The notes beneath the pieces are model-generated. The model saw only the letters and a list, made by a program, of their open reading frames with translations. It did no database searches and had not been told where the DNA came from. Positions 12,150 through 23,849 of a stretch of 64,000 bases of DNA are shown in pieces. The DNA is from Agelaius tricolor (Eukaryota > Chordata > Aves > Passeriformes > Icteridae). The translations under genes were made by a program, and so were the position numbers. Each line of letters starts with the position of its first letter. The first letter of the stretch is position 1. Where the stretch lies: assembly GCA_023055355.1 (NCBI GenBank), contig JALJCS010000028.1, positions 6,324,418-6,388,417 on the forward strand. The letters run 5' to 3'.

Positions 12150-12940
12150 CAGCTCCTCACTTTGGTGAGCAGGGAAAAGGAGCCTGGGCTCCTGATGCAA
12201 GCAATTAAAAACAGCAACATTGAGTGTTGGCGTTCCATGTGTGATAGTGCACGTGGCTTTCAGCAGGGGAGCACTGAGTTTTATATATTTTATATATCAA
12301 ATGAGTTTTATAGACACAAAGAGAAAAGGAGGATTGGGAGAGAAGTGTTAAAAATGTTAATTTGTGATCAAACTTTTAACTTATCTTCAAACTCATAATT
12401 TGTGTTCAAAATCAATTTGTGATCAAACTCTTAACTTGCGTTCAAACTCTTAATTTGTGATCAAACTCTTAACTTGTGTTGAAACTGTTAATTTGTGCTC
12501 AAATTCTTAAATTGTGCTCAAACTCTTGTGTTGAAACTGTTAGTTTGTGTTCAGCAAGGGGTGGGAATGCCATCCCCTCACTTTGGTGAGCAGGGAAAAG
12601 CAGCCTGGGCTCCTGATGCAAACAATTAAAAACACATCAGATGGGAGTGGGTAAACAGCAGCCTTGTGTTGGCATTTCATGTGTGATAGTGCACGTGGCT
12701 TATAGCAGGGGAGCACTGAAATGAATTTTACAGACACAGAGGGAAAAGGAGGATTGGGAGAGAAGTGTTAAAAATGTTAATTTGTGATCAAACTCTTAAT
12801 TTGGCTCAAACTCTTAATTTGTGTTCAAACTCTTAATTTGTGTCGAAACTGTTAATTTGTGATCAAAATCTTAATTTGTGTTCAAACTCTTAATTTTTGT
12901 TGAAACTGTTAATTTGTGTTCAAACTGTTAAATGTGTGAT
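12150..12940. repeat. Tandem segmental duplication (422 bp) with 20-bp repeats
   Basis: The block CTCACTTTGGTGAGCAGGG, continuing AGCCTGGGCTCCTGATGCAA, occurs at 12156 and 12578, and AGGATTGGGAGAGAAGTG follows in both. Each copy ends in an array of about 20-bp units of AATTTGTGATCAAACTCTT (12350-12550 and 12770-12930). The duplication copied both segment and array. Confidence 0.9.
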
Positions 12941-13103
12941 CGTTCCCACAAACCCCAAGCAAAGGGAGCAGGGACCAGCACGTGAGGGTTTTACATCATT
13001 CAGGCAACTCTTGGTTATAAAAAAGTTTAGGAACCTTGAATTTGCTTGTGTTATTAGCAGAACTGACTCAGCCAAAATGTCTTAATGGGTCTCCTTTGTG
13101 TCC

Positions 13104-13290
13104 TGATCACAGAACCATGGATTGGTTTGGGTTGGACCTTAAAGCTCATCCCATTCCATGGCAGGGACACCTTCCACTGTCCCAGGCTGATCCAAGCCCT
13201 GCCCTGCCTGGCCTTGGGCACTTCCAGGGATCCAGGGGCAGCCACAGCTGCTCTGGGCACCCTGTGCCATCCCAGCCTCACAGGGAAGGA
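13104..13290 (-). mobile_element. CR1 LINE 3' fragment
   Basis: It contains GGATTGGTTTGGGTTGGACC, CCTTCCACTGTCCCAGGCTG, TTGGGCACTTCCAGGGATCC and GGGCACCCTGTGCC in the order of the reverse complement of a CR1 3' end. The element is 5' truncated, as nearly all CR1 copies are. Confidence 0.85.
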
Positions 13291-14016
13291 TTTTAAATCA
13301 TTTATTCTACCAAGGCAGCAGCCGGCGGTCTCCTCACTCCCACAGAAATGCAGTTTCTGACTCAAACCCAGCCCAAAGCCTGTGTCTGTGCTTGGGATGC
13401 ATCGAGATGACAAGGTGGCCTCTCCTAAACGTGCCTGGAGTTTAGGGATGCTTTTATCTGAGGGGATGCTGCTGTGGCACCTGAGCCATGCGTGGGAGCA
13501 GCTCAGCAGCACGTTCTGGACACCTCCGGAGCCCCAGCAATGCAGGGGAATCAGACACAGGTTATAAATCAGTGCTGGGGAGCAGCTCAGCACCACAGCT
13601 CTGGGGTTTGGAGGATGGAGGAGGAGAAGAACCAGCTTAACTCACAGAAAGATCTTATTTGCAACTGTGAGGTGCTCACACCCCACCCAAAACCCACAGA
13701 ATTTGCCAGGGAGAAATGGGAAATTGCCATTAACCACTTCATAGCCTGCAGGTGCGGGAGCCCTGGGACAGCCCCTGCTCTGCCTCAGCATTCTGCAGAT
13801 ATGGAGAGAACAACCTTAACCACTCCTCTCAACTTGGCCTGATTTATGGGCTCAAAACCCCTCGAGATCTCTTCACGGAGCCATTTCTCATACCCACACT
13901 CACCGAACAACCCAGCCCAAACATCTGTATCACAGAAATTCAACACACAATGTTATTCCTGCAAAATAATTTAACCATCACTTTCTTTGCTGACTTTTCT
14001 GTGCCAGCCTTACACC

Positions 14017-14017
<1 letters not shown>

Positions 14018-14042
<25 letters not shown>
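14018..14042. repeat. Poly(T) run
   Basis: A run of about 25 T, flanked by unique sequence. Similar runs lie at 43829-43851, 44184-44217 and (poly A) 20888-20909. They could be tails of old insertions on the minus strand, but no element is recognisable next to this one. Confidence 0.85.
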
Positions 14043-14047
<5 letters not shown>

Positions 14048-14094
14048 ACATGCTTCATTTCAGCAAAATCAAGGATGCAAACTTCTTAGAAGTA

Positions 14095-14410
14095 CTTAGT
14101 TTCCATGGAAACCTAAGCTGACCGCAACATTATTGTTCTCAAGAGGGAACTGACTTTACTATATGTTCATTCACTGAATTAATGGACTCCTGGTTCTTTT
14201 ATTAGCAGCTCTCTAACAATAGAAAGAGAGAAATGTTATAAAAAAGACTCTCAGACAACTGTCCACTCTTTTGTCCGGGGCTTATTGGAATGACGCAAGT
14301 CTATTCAGGAAAAGATTATAAAAATCAACTCAAAGCTGCCTGTGTTTGTGGCTGCTAAATATACCTTTATTTCATAAAGATACAACCTATAAAACAAGCA
14401 AATTAAAGCT
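14095..14410. promoter_or_regulatory. Candidate conserved noncoding element
   Basis: A complex, repeat-free segment lies between a poly(T) run and the AATTTG minisatellite. It contains TTCCATGGAAAC (palindromic TTCCATGGAA), AACATTATTGTTCTC (SOX-like) and TTGGAATGACGCAA (CRE/C/EBP-like). No coding frame. Confidence 0.3.
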
Positions 14411-14744
14411 CTTTTTTAAAGTAGTAACTGTGAAGCAGCAGCCCTGGAGAAATGGGGCTTTAGCTCCCAAATCTGGGGTTGTTGCCCCCCTCCCACGGGG
14501 TTGTGGAGCATCTTTAACCCCCAATTCTGTGTCAATTCTCAGCCAGGATGAGGACTGTGCACAAACAGGAGGGGGGAGATTCTTCAATACGCAGAAAAGT
14601 GAAGAAAACTCAGCAAAATCTGTGGGAAATCCTCACTGAGAGTTTGAGAACATCTTCCACAAGCTGGGGGTAATATGATAATATATCCCTGTGAAGTGCA
14701 GAAATGCAATTTGTGCTGCAAAGGCAGCAACTCTGAGCAGGCCA

Positions 14745-15312
14745 GGTTCAAATCTGCAATTGGAGAAATTGCAAATCTGGGTTCGAATCTGCAATTTGAG
14801 AAATTGCAAATCTGGGTTCGAATCTGCAATTTGAAACATTTCAAATCCAAGTTCAAATCTGCAATTGGAGAAATTGCAGATCTGGGTTCGAATCTGCAAT
14901 TTGAAACATTTCAAATCCGAGTTCAAATCTGCAGTTCGAGAAATTGCAAATCCAGGTTCAAATCTGCAATTGGAGAAATTGCAAACGTGGGTTCAAATCT
15001 GCACTTTGAAAAATTGCAAATCTGAGTTCAAATCTGCAATTTGAAACATTTCAAAGGCGAATTCAAATCTGCAATTTGAAAACTTGCAGATCCAGGCTCA
15101 AATCTGCAATTTGAAACATTTCAAAGGCAAGTTCAAATCTGCAATTTGAAAACTTGCAGATCGGAGTTCAAATCTGCAATTTGCAACATTTCAAATCTGA
15201 GTTCAAATCTGCAATTTGAAAACTGACAGATCCAGGTTCAAATCTGCAATTTGAAACATTTCAAATCTGAGTTCAAATCTGCAATTTGCAACATTTCAAA
15301 TCTGCAATTTGC
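14745..15312. repeat. 35-bp minisatellite with internal dyads
   Basis: Sixteen or so units of GTTCAAATCTGCAATTTGAA with variable linkers ACATTTCAAATCTGA or AAATTGCAAATCTGG. TTCAAATCTGCAATTTGAA is a near dyad, so single strands can fold back many times. Confidence 0.94.
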
Positions 15313-15539
15313 TCTCACAAGGCCCAGGCCTGGAGGGGGGGTTTGTCCTGCCCAGTAATTGCTGCACAAAAGACAGTGAGCAGCTCCCTTGCTCTTCCCT
15401 AACTACCTTCCTGAGTGCTTATTGAAGTCTGATTTCTGACTCCTCTGGGTCATCATTCATCAGCCCCCCAGATCCCACCGGGAGAGCCCGGCCAGACCTC
15501 TCCACATCCCTCCTTGCCAGGGGCCATTCCTGACGGCCC

Positions 15540-16400
15540 CGTGAAATAGAAAATGTCTTCACAGCGACCCGGCGGGACGGGCCGCGGCCATAATACCCAA
15601 ATAATCATTTGGCAAATTATCATAATTATCAATCAATCATCCCCGTGTGAACAATGTGCTCCTGAAGTATCAGATGGTTCCTGTGACCTGTAGCATTTTG
15701 GATATAATAATAAACCCGGGGAGATTTATGGCCCCCATCCCGCTCTCCGCATCTGCAGCGGCAAAACACTCGTTGGGGTTTTGCTTTTGCTTTAAAGCTC
15801 AAAGCTTTCCTCATACCTGAGTTTCTTGTTTGCTACATGATGATTTTTTTAAAAGGCCAAAATTTCTGGTCACACCCAGTTTTCTAAAATTCGCTTTATT
15901 TTTAGAAAAGAAATCTGTGTGATTTGTGAGCGCAGAATAACCGCGCTGCTTAAATTGCTTTTACTCCACAGCCTCATCAGCATTATATTTACAGCTTCTA
16001 ATATTTGGCAATGTAGGAACGAGGCCAGCCAGAGGAGGGGGGAAAATTGGTTTTGTCTTCAGTTTTTGTTGTGTTTTGCACAATACCAGATTGAATCCAA
16101 CCCTTTTGAAGCCGATAGCATCTCCCGCTCCCCGTGCAGCACATTCTTGTTAATGGATAAATTCAAGCTCTCCAGAAAGTCAAAGAATAAATTTAAAGCC
16201 TTTTGCCAAATGCCTATCCTATTGGATTTTGATAAGACGGCTATTGAGCTTTAATAATGTCTTCTATCCTTTTTCAGCTGGCCCTTAACATGTCTCTTTA
16301 TTTGTCCCTAAAGCCTCTTCAGCGATGCCTTTTTATTACAAGTCTCTCAGCTTGCTCTCAGGGGAGACAGGGTCGACAAGAGTGATAGATAGATAACTCT
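15540..16400. promoter_or_regulatory. Candidate conserved noncoding element (long)
   Basis: The longest repeat-free, compositionally complex stretch in the left half. It contains TTATCAATCAATCATC (PBX/MEIS/HOX-like), GAACAATGTG (SOX-like), TTTATGGCCCC (HOX-like), CpG sites in GAGCGCAGAATAACCGCGCT and CTTCTAATATTTGGCAATG. This is the first candidate I would test for bird-mammal conservation. Confidence 0.35.
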
Positions 16401-16659
16401 ATAGATTATCTCCCACAGATGTTTTCTCTCCAGTAGCCCCTCAGGCTATTCCCTCTAAGTAAACAGAAACTAAATAGAGAGTCTACTGAAGAGAGAAGTC
16501 CCTGAGGTCCCTTGTCACCACGGTCAGAAAAACAGCCCAGCCTGGGGAGGTTGGCTGGGAGCTCTGCACACACACACACACAGAGAATCCTTCCCCAGCA
16601 TTCTGGAGCCCTCATCCAAAGTGACCCTTGGAGGGGAGGGAAATGCATCTGCTTGGGGG

Positions 16660-16718
16660 GAAAAAAAATATAAAAAAAGGTGGTGTGTAAAAAAAATATA
16701 AAAAAAGGTGGTGGGTAA
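16660..16718. repeat. 31-bp direct repeat
   Basis: AAAAAAAATATAAAAAAAGG with TGGTGTGTA / TGGTGGGTA, two tandem copies. Confidence 0.88.
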
Positions 16719-16719
16719 T

Positions 16720-18905
16720 GGGCACAGGCCTTGCTGGAGGAAGTGGAAATCTTTTAGCTCAAAGTTAAAGGAAAATGACAACGGGGACGGGGACAATGAC
16801 AACAAGGTGTTTGCTCACTTTATTAAATGCTTGGAAAATTCAGAGGGAGAGGACACTGAGCTGCTTTCTAAGCAAAATAAACAGAGTGCAGGGATATGGG
16901 CTGGGAAAAAGACATTTGGGAGCAGGGGACAATAAACCCACAGGTATTACTCGTATTTTTATCTCTGAGTGTCCTCATTCAGTTCACTAAAAGAACTAAA
17001 ATAAGTGACTTTCCTGTTTTAATATTGCTTCCAGCACTGATGATTTAAAATTAAACAAGCAAGATGAGGAGCTTGTGTGTATTTGTCTAAGTTAAACTAA
17101 ATATCAGCCAGCAGAGGTGATACAAGGAAAGCTCGTTAGGTATACACCACATTTCAGTCCATGGAGCAGCATAGACATAAAAAATAATCCTGGATATGGG
17201 GGCTTCAATGACATTGAATTAGTCCTGTCAGACAACCACTAACAAAGAAATCAGCTTTGTGGTGTTAGTGGTCCCAGCAGAAATAACAGAAACATGAACT
17301 GAAAAATACTGGACACAGTGAGAAATACTTATTCTCTTTGTGCTCCAAGCCAAAAGAATCCCTGTTTTATTCTGCTACAAAACAGGCTCTGCTGTGCTGC
17401 AGACTTTTCCCTGCCTTTCAGTTCATTAAAGTTATGTAAAAGAGTGTTTTTTTTTTACCTGGGAGCTTAAGAGCAGAGATAGTTCTGGGGTCAGTTTTAA
17501 GCACAGGTTGGTTCATGCACATCTCTCTACACCTCTCACTGCCATCACCTTCCCTTCCCTGCTTTTTCCTGGTTTTACAGGTTTTTCTATGCATTTTGGA
17601 ATTCTTTTTTTTTTTTTGCTCTTTCTAGTCCTTGTTAGTGCCCAATTCTGAACCTGGGATGCAGCAGTCAAAAGAGCCACTGAAATTATGGTCTCTTTCC
17701 TCCCCTCCCAGTTTAAATCAGGCCACCCACTCCAGTTACATTTGTCTTCAGTCACCTTCTCGCCACCAACTCATCTCTGAAGGAATAGGAATAAATTGAA
17801 GTCAAATCTCAACCATTGTGTCTTCAGGGATATGACAACTGAATGATTTAGAGAGGCTGGAAAAGGAAATCTGCTCCCGAGAGGGTTTTGTGCCACTGGA
17901 GCCAAATGCCAGAGTGCTACTTCCAAACAATTGAGAGATCCTACAAAAATTGTCCAGAGTGATTTCTCATTCTTTAGTTTTCATTTTCTCCTGACTGAAA
18001 AGCTGTCTCACAGTAGTCCTTTCACAAGCCATAAAGTTTAGACTTGAACTCTTTACCTTACTGCTCTGACCTCCTTTACCCCAGCTGTAAAACCCTACTG
18101 CCCATCCTTCAATAAATTTATCACCTCATAAACTCCCACTAGTGCTTCTCTACAATGCATTTAAAAGACACAAGTGGAAGGCCAGGCCTTCCCCCCTTGT
18201 CAAATATCACAATTGTCCAGTTTTATACCTGCTGCACAGGGAAATATTTAAGGACACGGCATTTTTTCAAAGACCTGCGGTTTTTGTAACAATCCACCTT
18301 GAAATAAAAGCACAAAGTTTAAATACAAACCCATGGATTGAACATATAAAACTGCCAGACTCGCGTTTCCCTGCTCCACACAACTCCTGCTCTCTTTGGG
18401 GTACTGCAGATCCTGGAGGTGGGGATGGAGAGAGTTCATTTGCGATATCGTAATTAAAGCCTGAATAAGAATTAGCTGAGCCATGGAGAATTCCCTCCGT
18501 CCTTGTGGGAGCTGCGTGGGTATAATGAGGACCTGCCACCTTGTCACCGTGTCTGTCCAGACAAAGGGATCCCACAGAGGCAGGGACAGACACCCCATGA
18601 GTTATGGGGGTGCCCAAGGTAAAAAGTTCAGCCACAGGTCCCTGGCGAGGTCATGGGGCACTCAGAGGATGTTTCCTCTTGGGAGCCTTGGAAATAAAAC
18701 CTGATTTTTTTGTTTTTTAACCTGGTATAGAATAAAACAGGCCATACTGCACATGTGTCTAAATCCCTTTTCCCAGCCTGGCTCTGGGAGCCTGGCAAGG
18801 ATTTTATTTCACTGTCTTTGGCAGAGGGAAGCAAAGGATTCCTTTTTGTTTCAAGAGTGGAGAAACAGCATGGCCTGAAGGATGAGCAGCAAAGGGCCAG
18901 CCTCA
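16720..18905. other. Unique intronic sequence
   Basis: Mixed-composition intron without recognised repeats or exons; short homopolymers only (for example T runs near 17445 and 17607). Confidence 0.5.
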
Positions 18906-18914
18906 GAGATTTCC

Positions 18915-19300
18915 TGTCACAGACACATTTTATGAAAGATCCTTTCCTTAGGACTTTTCCTCCTGAGAAGCTGAGAGGCCTCAGGAACAAAATGTAACCA
19001 ATGGTTATCTGCTGCTGTGGAATGCAACAGGTGCATCTGGGATTGGTCTCATGTGGTTGTTTCTAATTAATGGCCAATCACAGCCCAGCTGGCTCGGACA
19101 GAGAGCGGAGCCACAAACCTTTGTTATCATTCTTTCCTATTCTATTCTTAGCCAGCCTTCTGATGAAATCCTTTCTTCTATTCTTTTAGTATAGTTTTAA
19201 TGTAATATATATAATAAAATAATAAATCAAGCCTTCTGAAACATGGAATCAGATCCTCGTCTCTTCCCTCCTTCCTCGGACCCCTGTGAACACCACCACA
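18915..19300 (+). mobile_element. Solo ERV LTR (family A) with 6-bp target-site duplication
   Basis: A 386-bp element starts TGTCACAGACACATTTTATG and ends CACCACCACA. It is flanked by a perfect 6-bp direct repeat ATTTCC (18909-18914 and 19301-19306). It carries CCTCCTGAGAAGCTGAGAGG, GGCCAATCACAG (CCAAT-like), a TTAGTATAGTTTTAATG segment and an AATAAATCA polyadenylation signal near the 3' end. TG/CA ends plus a 6-bp duplication fit a class II (ERVK-like) retrovirus LTR left after LTR-LTR recombination. No internal gag, pol or env is present. Orientation is opposite to PRDM16 transcription. The family resembles LTRs common in passerine genomes. Confidence 0.85.
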
Positions 19301-19306
19301 ATTTCC

Positions 19307-20326
19307 CACTCCCAAAACTTTCACAAACAGGACTGTGAACATCCTTTAGATGCAAATCCCAGCACCATGGGGACAACTGCACCTAAAAGGAGTCACAACC
19401 ATCTCCTTATTTCAGAGAGGACACACAAGCTACAGCCATTGAGGGGCTCTAATCAAACCCAACTTGTGAAGCTTTAACCAACAGATCCACACGGAACAAA
19501 ACCTCATTTCGGAGCTTCTGAGGGTAACCCCAACGCAAACAGCAGCCTGGCCACCCCAACATGCCATGCTGAGCTTCAGTGGAGCCCAGTGCAGCTGGGC
19601 TGAGTGTGGAACACATTTCCTCTGCTCCAGCTGGAGCCCCACAATGTGATGAGAAGCACCACTAATGCATCACATGGGCTGAATTTTATCCTTTCACAGA
19701 CCTATTCCCTTTCCCTTGGACTTCACATCAGCCACAATTGATGCTGAAGTGACCTCCAAAAATTTAGCACTTCTAACAAAGGACCAACATTTTCTTTTAC
19801 TGGAAAAGAGGTAAATGAGGTTTTTCGATTTGGCCCGGCAGCTGTTTGTGTTGTAGCTGAATCAAGGAACACCTCAAACTATTATTTTCTCTTTCATAAT
19901 GACTGGAATCACAAAAAGACAGGAAAATACGCCAACAGAACCACAACACTTAATCCAAAAAAGCAACAGCAAACACTGGAAAACTTTTACGACGTTATTG
20001 CCATCAACACCTCAGTTCAAAAGTGAGGGAAAATCTCCAGGTGCATTTCCAAGCCAGGGAATAAAAAACTCCCAGAAGACTGAGCCATGTCCTACCTTTT
20101 TTATATTGCCCTCTTGGGAGGTCACCTCGGGATCAGTCAGTATTTGCTGAGGAAAAAAGAGAATAGAAGCAAAATTCAGTTGTGTTGCAGCTGAGAATGC
20201 TATAAAATAATAGAAATTCATATTGCTGTAATGATGATGAGGGGGAGCATGAATAAATATTATATTATTGGTGATAATGGCCAAAACTCACAGCTGCACC
20301 CAGATGATGTTTGGGAAGTTTGATGG
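19307..20326. other. Unique intronic sequence
   Basis: No recognised feature between the 18915 LTR and the 79-nt palindrome. Confidence 0.5.
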
Positions 20327-20405
20327 AGGGTTTTCAGCAGAACTGTAATTTAGATTTTATATATATATATATAAAAATAAAAATTACAGTTCTGCTGAAA
20401 ACCCT
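20327..20405. repeat. Near-perfect 79-nt palindrome
   Basis: Arms 20327-20351 and 20381-20405 are perfect 25-bp complements (AGGGTTTTCAGCAGAACTGT plus AATTT). The interior 20354-20378 is also palindromic about the same centre (20366), so 37 of 39 positions pair. Only 20352-20353 against 20379-20380 are mismatched. The centre is an alternating TA run. This is a potential cruciform or hairpin. Confidence 0.93.
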
Positions 20406-20660
20406 GCATAATTATATTTATAAACTATAATAATAATATATATAAATATTATTATAATTTATAATTATAATGATCAATACTTGTAATTATTTTTAAATAT
20501 CCGATTAATATCTAATTATATAATTCAGTACATTTTATTACATTTAATTAATTTAATTAATATTTAAATGATATAATTTTTCGATAAATTATTATAATTA
20601 ATAATTTATATTTCTATCATAATTAATTATAATAATATATATCAATAAAACAACAAACAA
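20406..20660. repeat. AT-rich low-complexity block
   Basis: About 240 bp of nearly pure A/T with TAATTA and TATAAT motifs, beginning where the 79-nt palindrome ends, then A/C-rich sequence to 20705. Confidence 0.9.
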
Positions 20661-21287
20661 AAACAAGCAAAAACCAACCAACCAAAAACAAAACAAAAAA
20701 ACCCCCATATTTATTCATTTATTTTACATATTTTTGTTTTGTTGCATACATCCTTGGCAAAGTTAAGCTGTCTGATTAGTGGAATGGGACCACGATTTTT
20801 GTCTATTGACTTAAGGAGCTAGTCCTGCTGAATATACTAAATATAACAGTGCAGTGATACTATTTGCATAGCTGAGTTATGTGTATTAAAAAAAAAAAAA
20901 AAAAAAAATATATATATTAAGGTTTTCTGTCACTTCTGTGAGTAATTCCCTTGGCTTTGGCAGACAAGGATGGGTGTGGACAACAAGGGCACCAATAGAA
21001 CGGGCACCTGCAGGATCCAATACTCAATTCTGTTCCAGGGTTGAGTCCCTCTGGAGCAGATCCCGGGATGCTCAGGCCCCCCCAGCGCTCTTTAATTCCC
21101 CCTCCAGCCGAGGTGTGGTGGAACAAGTCATTAAATCGCTGCTGTGCTCCACCTCAGATTAGCTCCAGGTCAGCAGGCATTCAGGGAGGTCAAGTACCTC
21201 AGCCCTGCATCCCCCTCCAGGGCAAACAGGGACCCGATCCAGCCGGGAATTCCAGCGGCTCCCGGAGCTCTGCGGGGAGCTGGGGGG

Positions 21288-21333
21288 CTGAGGACACCCA
21301 AGGACACCCAAGGACACCCAAGGACACCCAAGG
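21288..21333. repeat. 10-bp direct repeat (AGGACACCCA)
   Basis: Four consecutive near-perfect copies of AGGACACCCA. Confidence 0.9.
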
Positions 21334-21622
21334 GCTGGGGTGCTCAGGGGGCTTGGGGCTCCCCCGAGAGCTGGGGGAGGTGGTTTGGCTGCCAAAGAGC
21401 AGGGAAAACCTCCAAGGAGAGAGATGGATGTGGAAGGAAATGCAGGTTAAAATGGGGAAGGGATGTTTAGGGAATTTCAGGGAAGTTCAGAGAAGTTCAG
21501 AGCAGCGCAGGGAAGCTCAAGGAAGTTCAGGGAACCTTAGGGAAGTTCAGGGAAGCTTAGAGAAGTTCAGGGAAGAGAAGTTCAAGGAAGTTCGGGGAAG
21601 GGAAGTTCAAGGAAGTTCAGGG

Positions 21623-21796
21623 AAGGAGAGGAGAGGAGAGGAGAGGAGAGGAGAGGAGAGGAGAGGAGAGGAGAGGAGAGGAGAGGAGAGGAGAGGAGAG
21701 GAGAGGAGAGGAGAGGAGAGGAGAGGAGAGGAGAGGAGAGGAGAGGAGAGGAGAGGAGAGGAGAGGAGAGGAGAGGAGAGGAGAGGAGAGGAGAGG
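21623..21796. repeat. GAGAG pentanucleotide array
   Basis: About 34-35 perfect 5-bp units with no visible interruption. It follows a degenerate array of GGGAAGTTCA-type decamers at 21470-21622. The purity suggests recent expansion or contraction. Confidence 0.97.
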
Positions 21797-23849
21797 CTCC
21801 AGTGCATTTTAGCAGCTGAGGGTTTGGCACAAAGCTCCGGGCTTGCTTTGGCCATGCCCAGGTGAGCTCGACTGATTTACAAATTTCCAACCCTTTGCCA
21901 AATCTCCAGCTCAGCTGCACTAACAAGGGGCTGTGTTTCCATGGGAAGAACCCCAAACCATTCCCTGCTTTACACCAGCTCTAATGGACGTTGAAACTGC
22001 GGTTTCCAAAGTAGCTGAGAGCAAATAGGATCAAGAGGCAAATCCCAGAGCCATAAAATTCTGTGTTCCCAGCCTGGAACACCCTGACATGACTGGAGTT
22101 AAACACCCATCCTGCCTGTCCCAGATGTCACCAAGCTTCCAGGCAGTGCTGACTGCTCCCAGTGTGCTCACCAGGAACCAGCAATCCCCAAAAACTTTGG
22201 AGAATTAGGCCATCAAACTGTCAGAGCTGAAAGAGAAATGCAAAACGACCCCAAAACATCCACGGGGATGAAGCTGCCTCCAAATGAAGACGCCTCCCTG
22301 TAATTATTATTGCAAAAAAGCTTTTGGACACAATCAGAGAAGTGTGTGCAGTCAGAGCGTGTAATCCCCACGTCCAGCAGCACCATAAACGTGGAGGGGA
22401 AAGAAAACTCCAGTGAAGTGCAAATTGGGCTGTGGTGGAGCCCTGTATAAACAGGCTTAAGAGTCAGGAATTCCTGAGTCGGAATGGAGATGCCAACACA
22501 AGCTTCCTTTTGTTGGTTTGGACAGAGCTGTGCTCAAGGGGCAAGTTCCTTCTCTCAAACCAATTTTTTTTTCCCTTTTTCAATTCAAAACAGCGGATCC
22601 TGAATTTCAACTTTCTTAGAGAACAGAATTTCGGCGGAAATATTTCATCCATGTTCAAAAATGGTGATTTTGCAGAAAATCCTCTGTAGGATCTTGCTGC
22701 TTGTTTGGAGTATTTGAAAATAGCTGAGTTTTGGTATTTGGTGAAATCCTTTTTGATTTCCCACCTATTACAGAACTTCTGGGGGAAAAACCCCTCAATG
22801 TAATGAAGAATTTTAATTTTGATAGAACCATCTCCACACTCAAACTATCAGAATGTGGACAATTAGTGGTGAACATGCTGGGGGTGCTGCACTGCCTTGA
22901 TGGTCTTCAAGGTCTTTTCCAACTTTTTAATAATTCTGGGATTCTATGGGTGAAAAGGCATTTTGGCAGTAGTGGTTGAGATTAAATATTTCATCCTTTC
23001 TCTACACCTGATTTAAAAAAAAATACGTCCAAGGTGTTACTGTGGGCCGAGCTCCACCACGGACCTTCTGCATTGGCTTGGACACACCCCAATGTCCTGA
23101 ATGTCCCATTTTCCCACTCCAGCTGTGGGATGGCAGCTTGGGTTGGTGTTGGCACCATCCATGAGAGGTGTCTGTGGAGGAGCAGAGGCCAGAATTCCAA
23201 ACCTCCCCTTGCCCAGCCACGGCCAGGGCTCTGAATGAACCTCCAGAAACCTTCCTGGGGGCTGGAGGGAAGCTCAGAATTGTCCTGCTGCATTCCCAGT
23301 GTGGAATAAACACCTGTGTGACCAGACAGCAACCCAGCAGACATACCAGGTGCCATGGAGCAGAGCCCATCCCGAAATTCCACCCTCCACGGCGCATGGG
23401 AAGGGGGTGATGCAACACCAAGGTGTCCACATCACCTCCTGCTTAAAGGAGAGAGGCAGAACCAGGCAAAGCAAGCCCCAGGTGTGAGGTTTATTAAGAA
23501 GAATAAAAGGATACTTTTTGAAAATCTGCTCATTGGGTAATTTTAGGGTAAATTCAAAATTTAGGGTAAATTTAATTGGGTAAATTTAGCCCAGTCTGGG
23601 CTTCATCTCATGCAAATGCCACGAGACCAAATACAGAGCTGGACGTGTGCAGTGGGCTGCACTCCTACTCTTAGCACAGATGTTCCTGAATGTGCTCAGA
23701 ATTTACAACACATGCTTTTTCTATCAACTTATCTGTTGATTTTAGCCAGGGGAAAGACAACATGTCAGCAGCAGCCACGTCAGGAGAGCCTGTGCCTTGG
23801 GCCTGGGCTGGAGGGGGATTTCTCTGCCTTTCTTTGCTTTCCTGGACTC
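21797..23849. other. Mostly unique intronic sequence
   Basis: Apart from the CR1 end at 22880-22955 and a small GGTAAATTT repeat near 23537-23590, nothing is recognised. Small frames lack any conserved motif. Confidence 0.5.
22880..22955 (+). mobile_element. CR1 LINE 3' end (short)
   Basis: GATGGTCTTCAAGGTCTTTT, CCAACTTTT and TGGGATTCTATGGG match the sense 3' terminus of CR1, which ends in ATTCTATG-type repeats. Confidence 0.65.

Noticed and set aside
14745..15312. CRISPR-like array
   Set aside because: Units are contiguous variants with no unique spacers, and the sequence is vertebrate.
21041..21865. 274-codon plus frame, the longest in the window
   Set aside because: It runs through decamer and GAGAG repeats giving RGEE-type repeats; no conserved start or domain.
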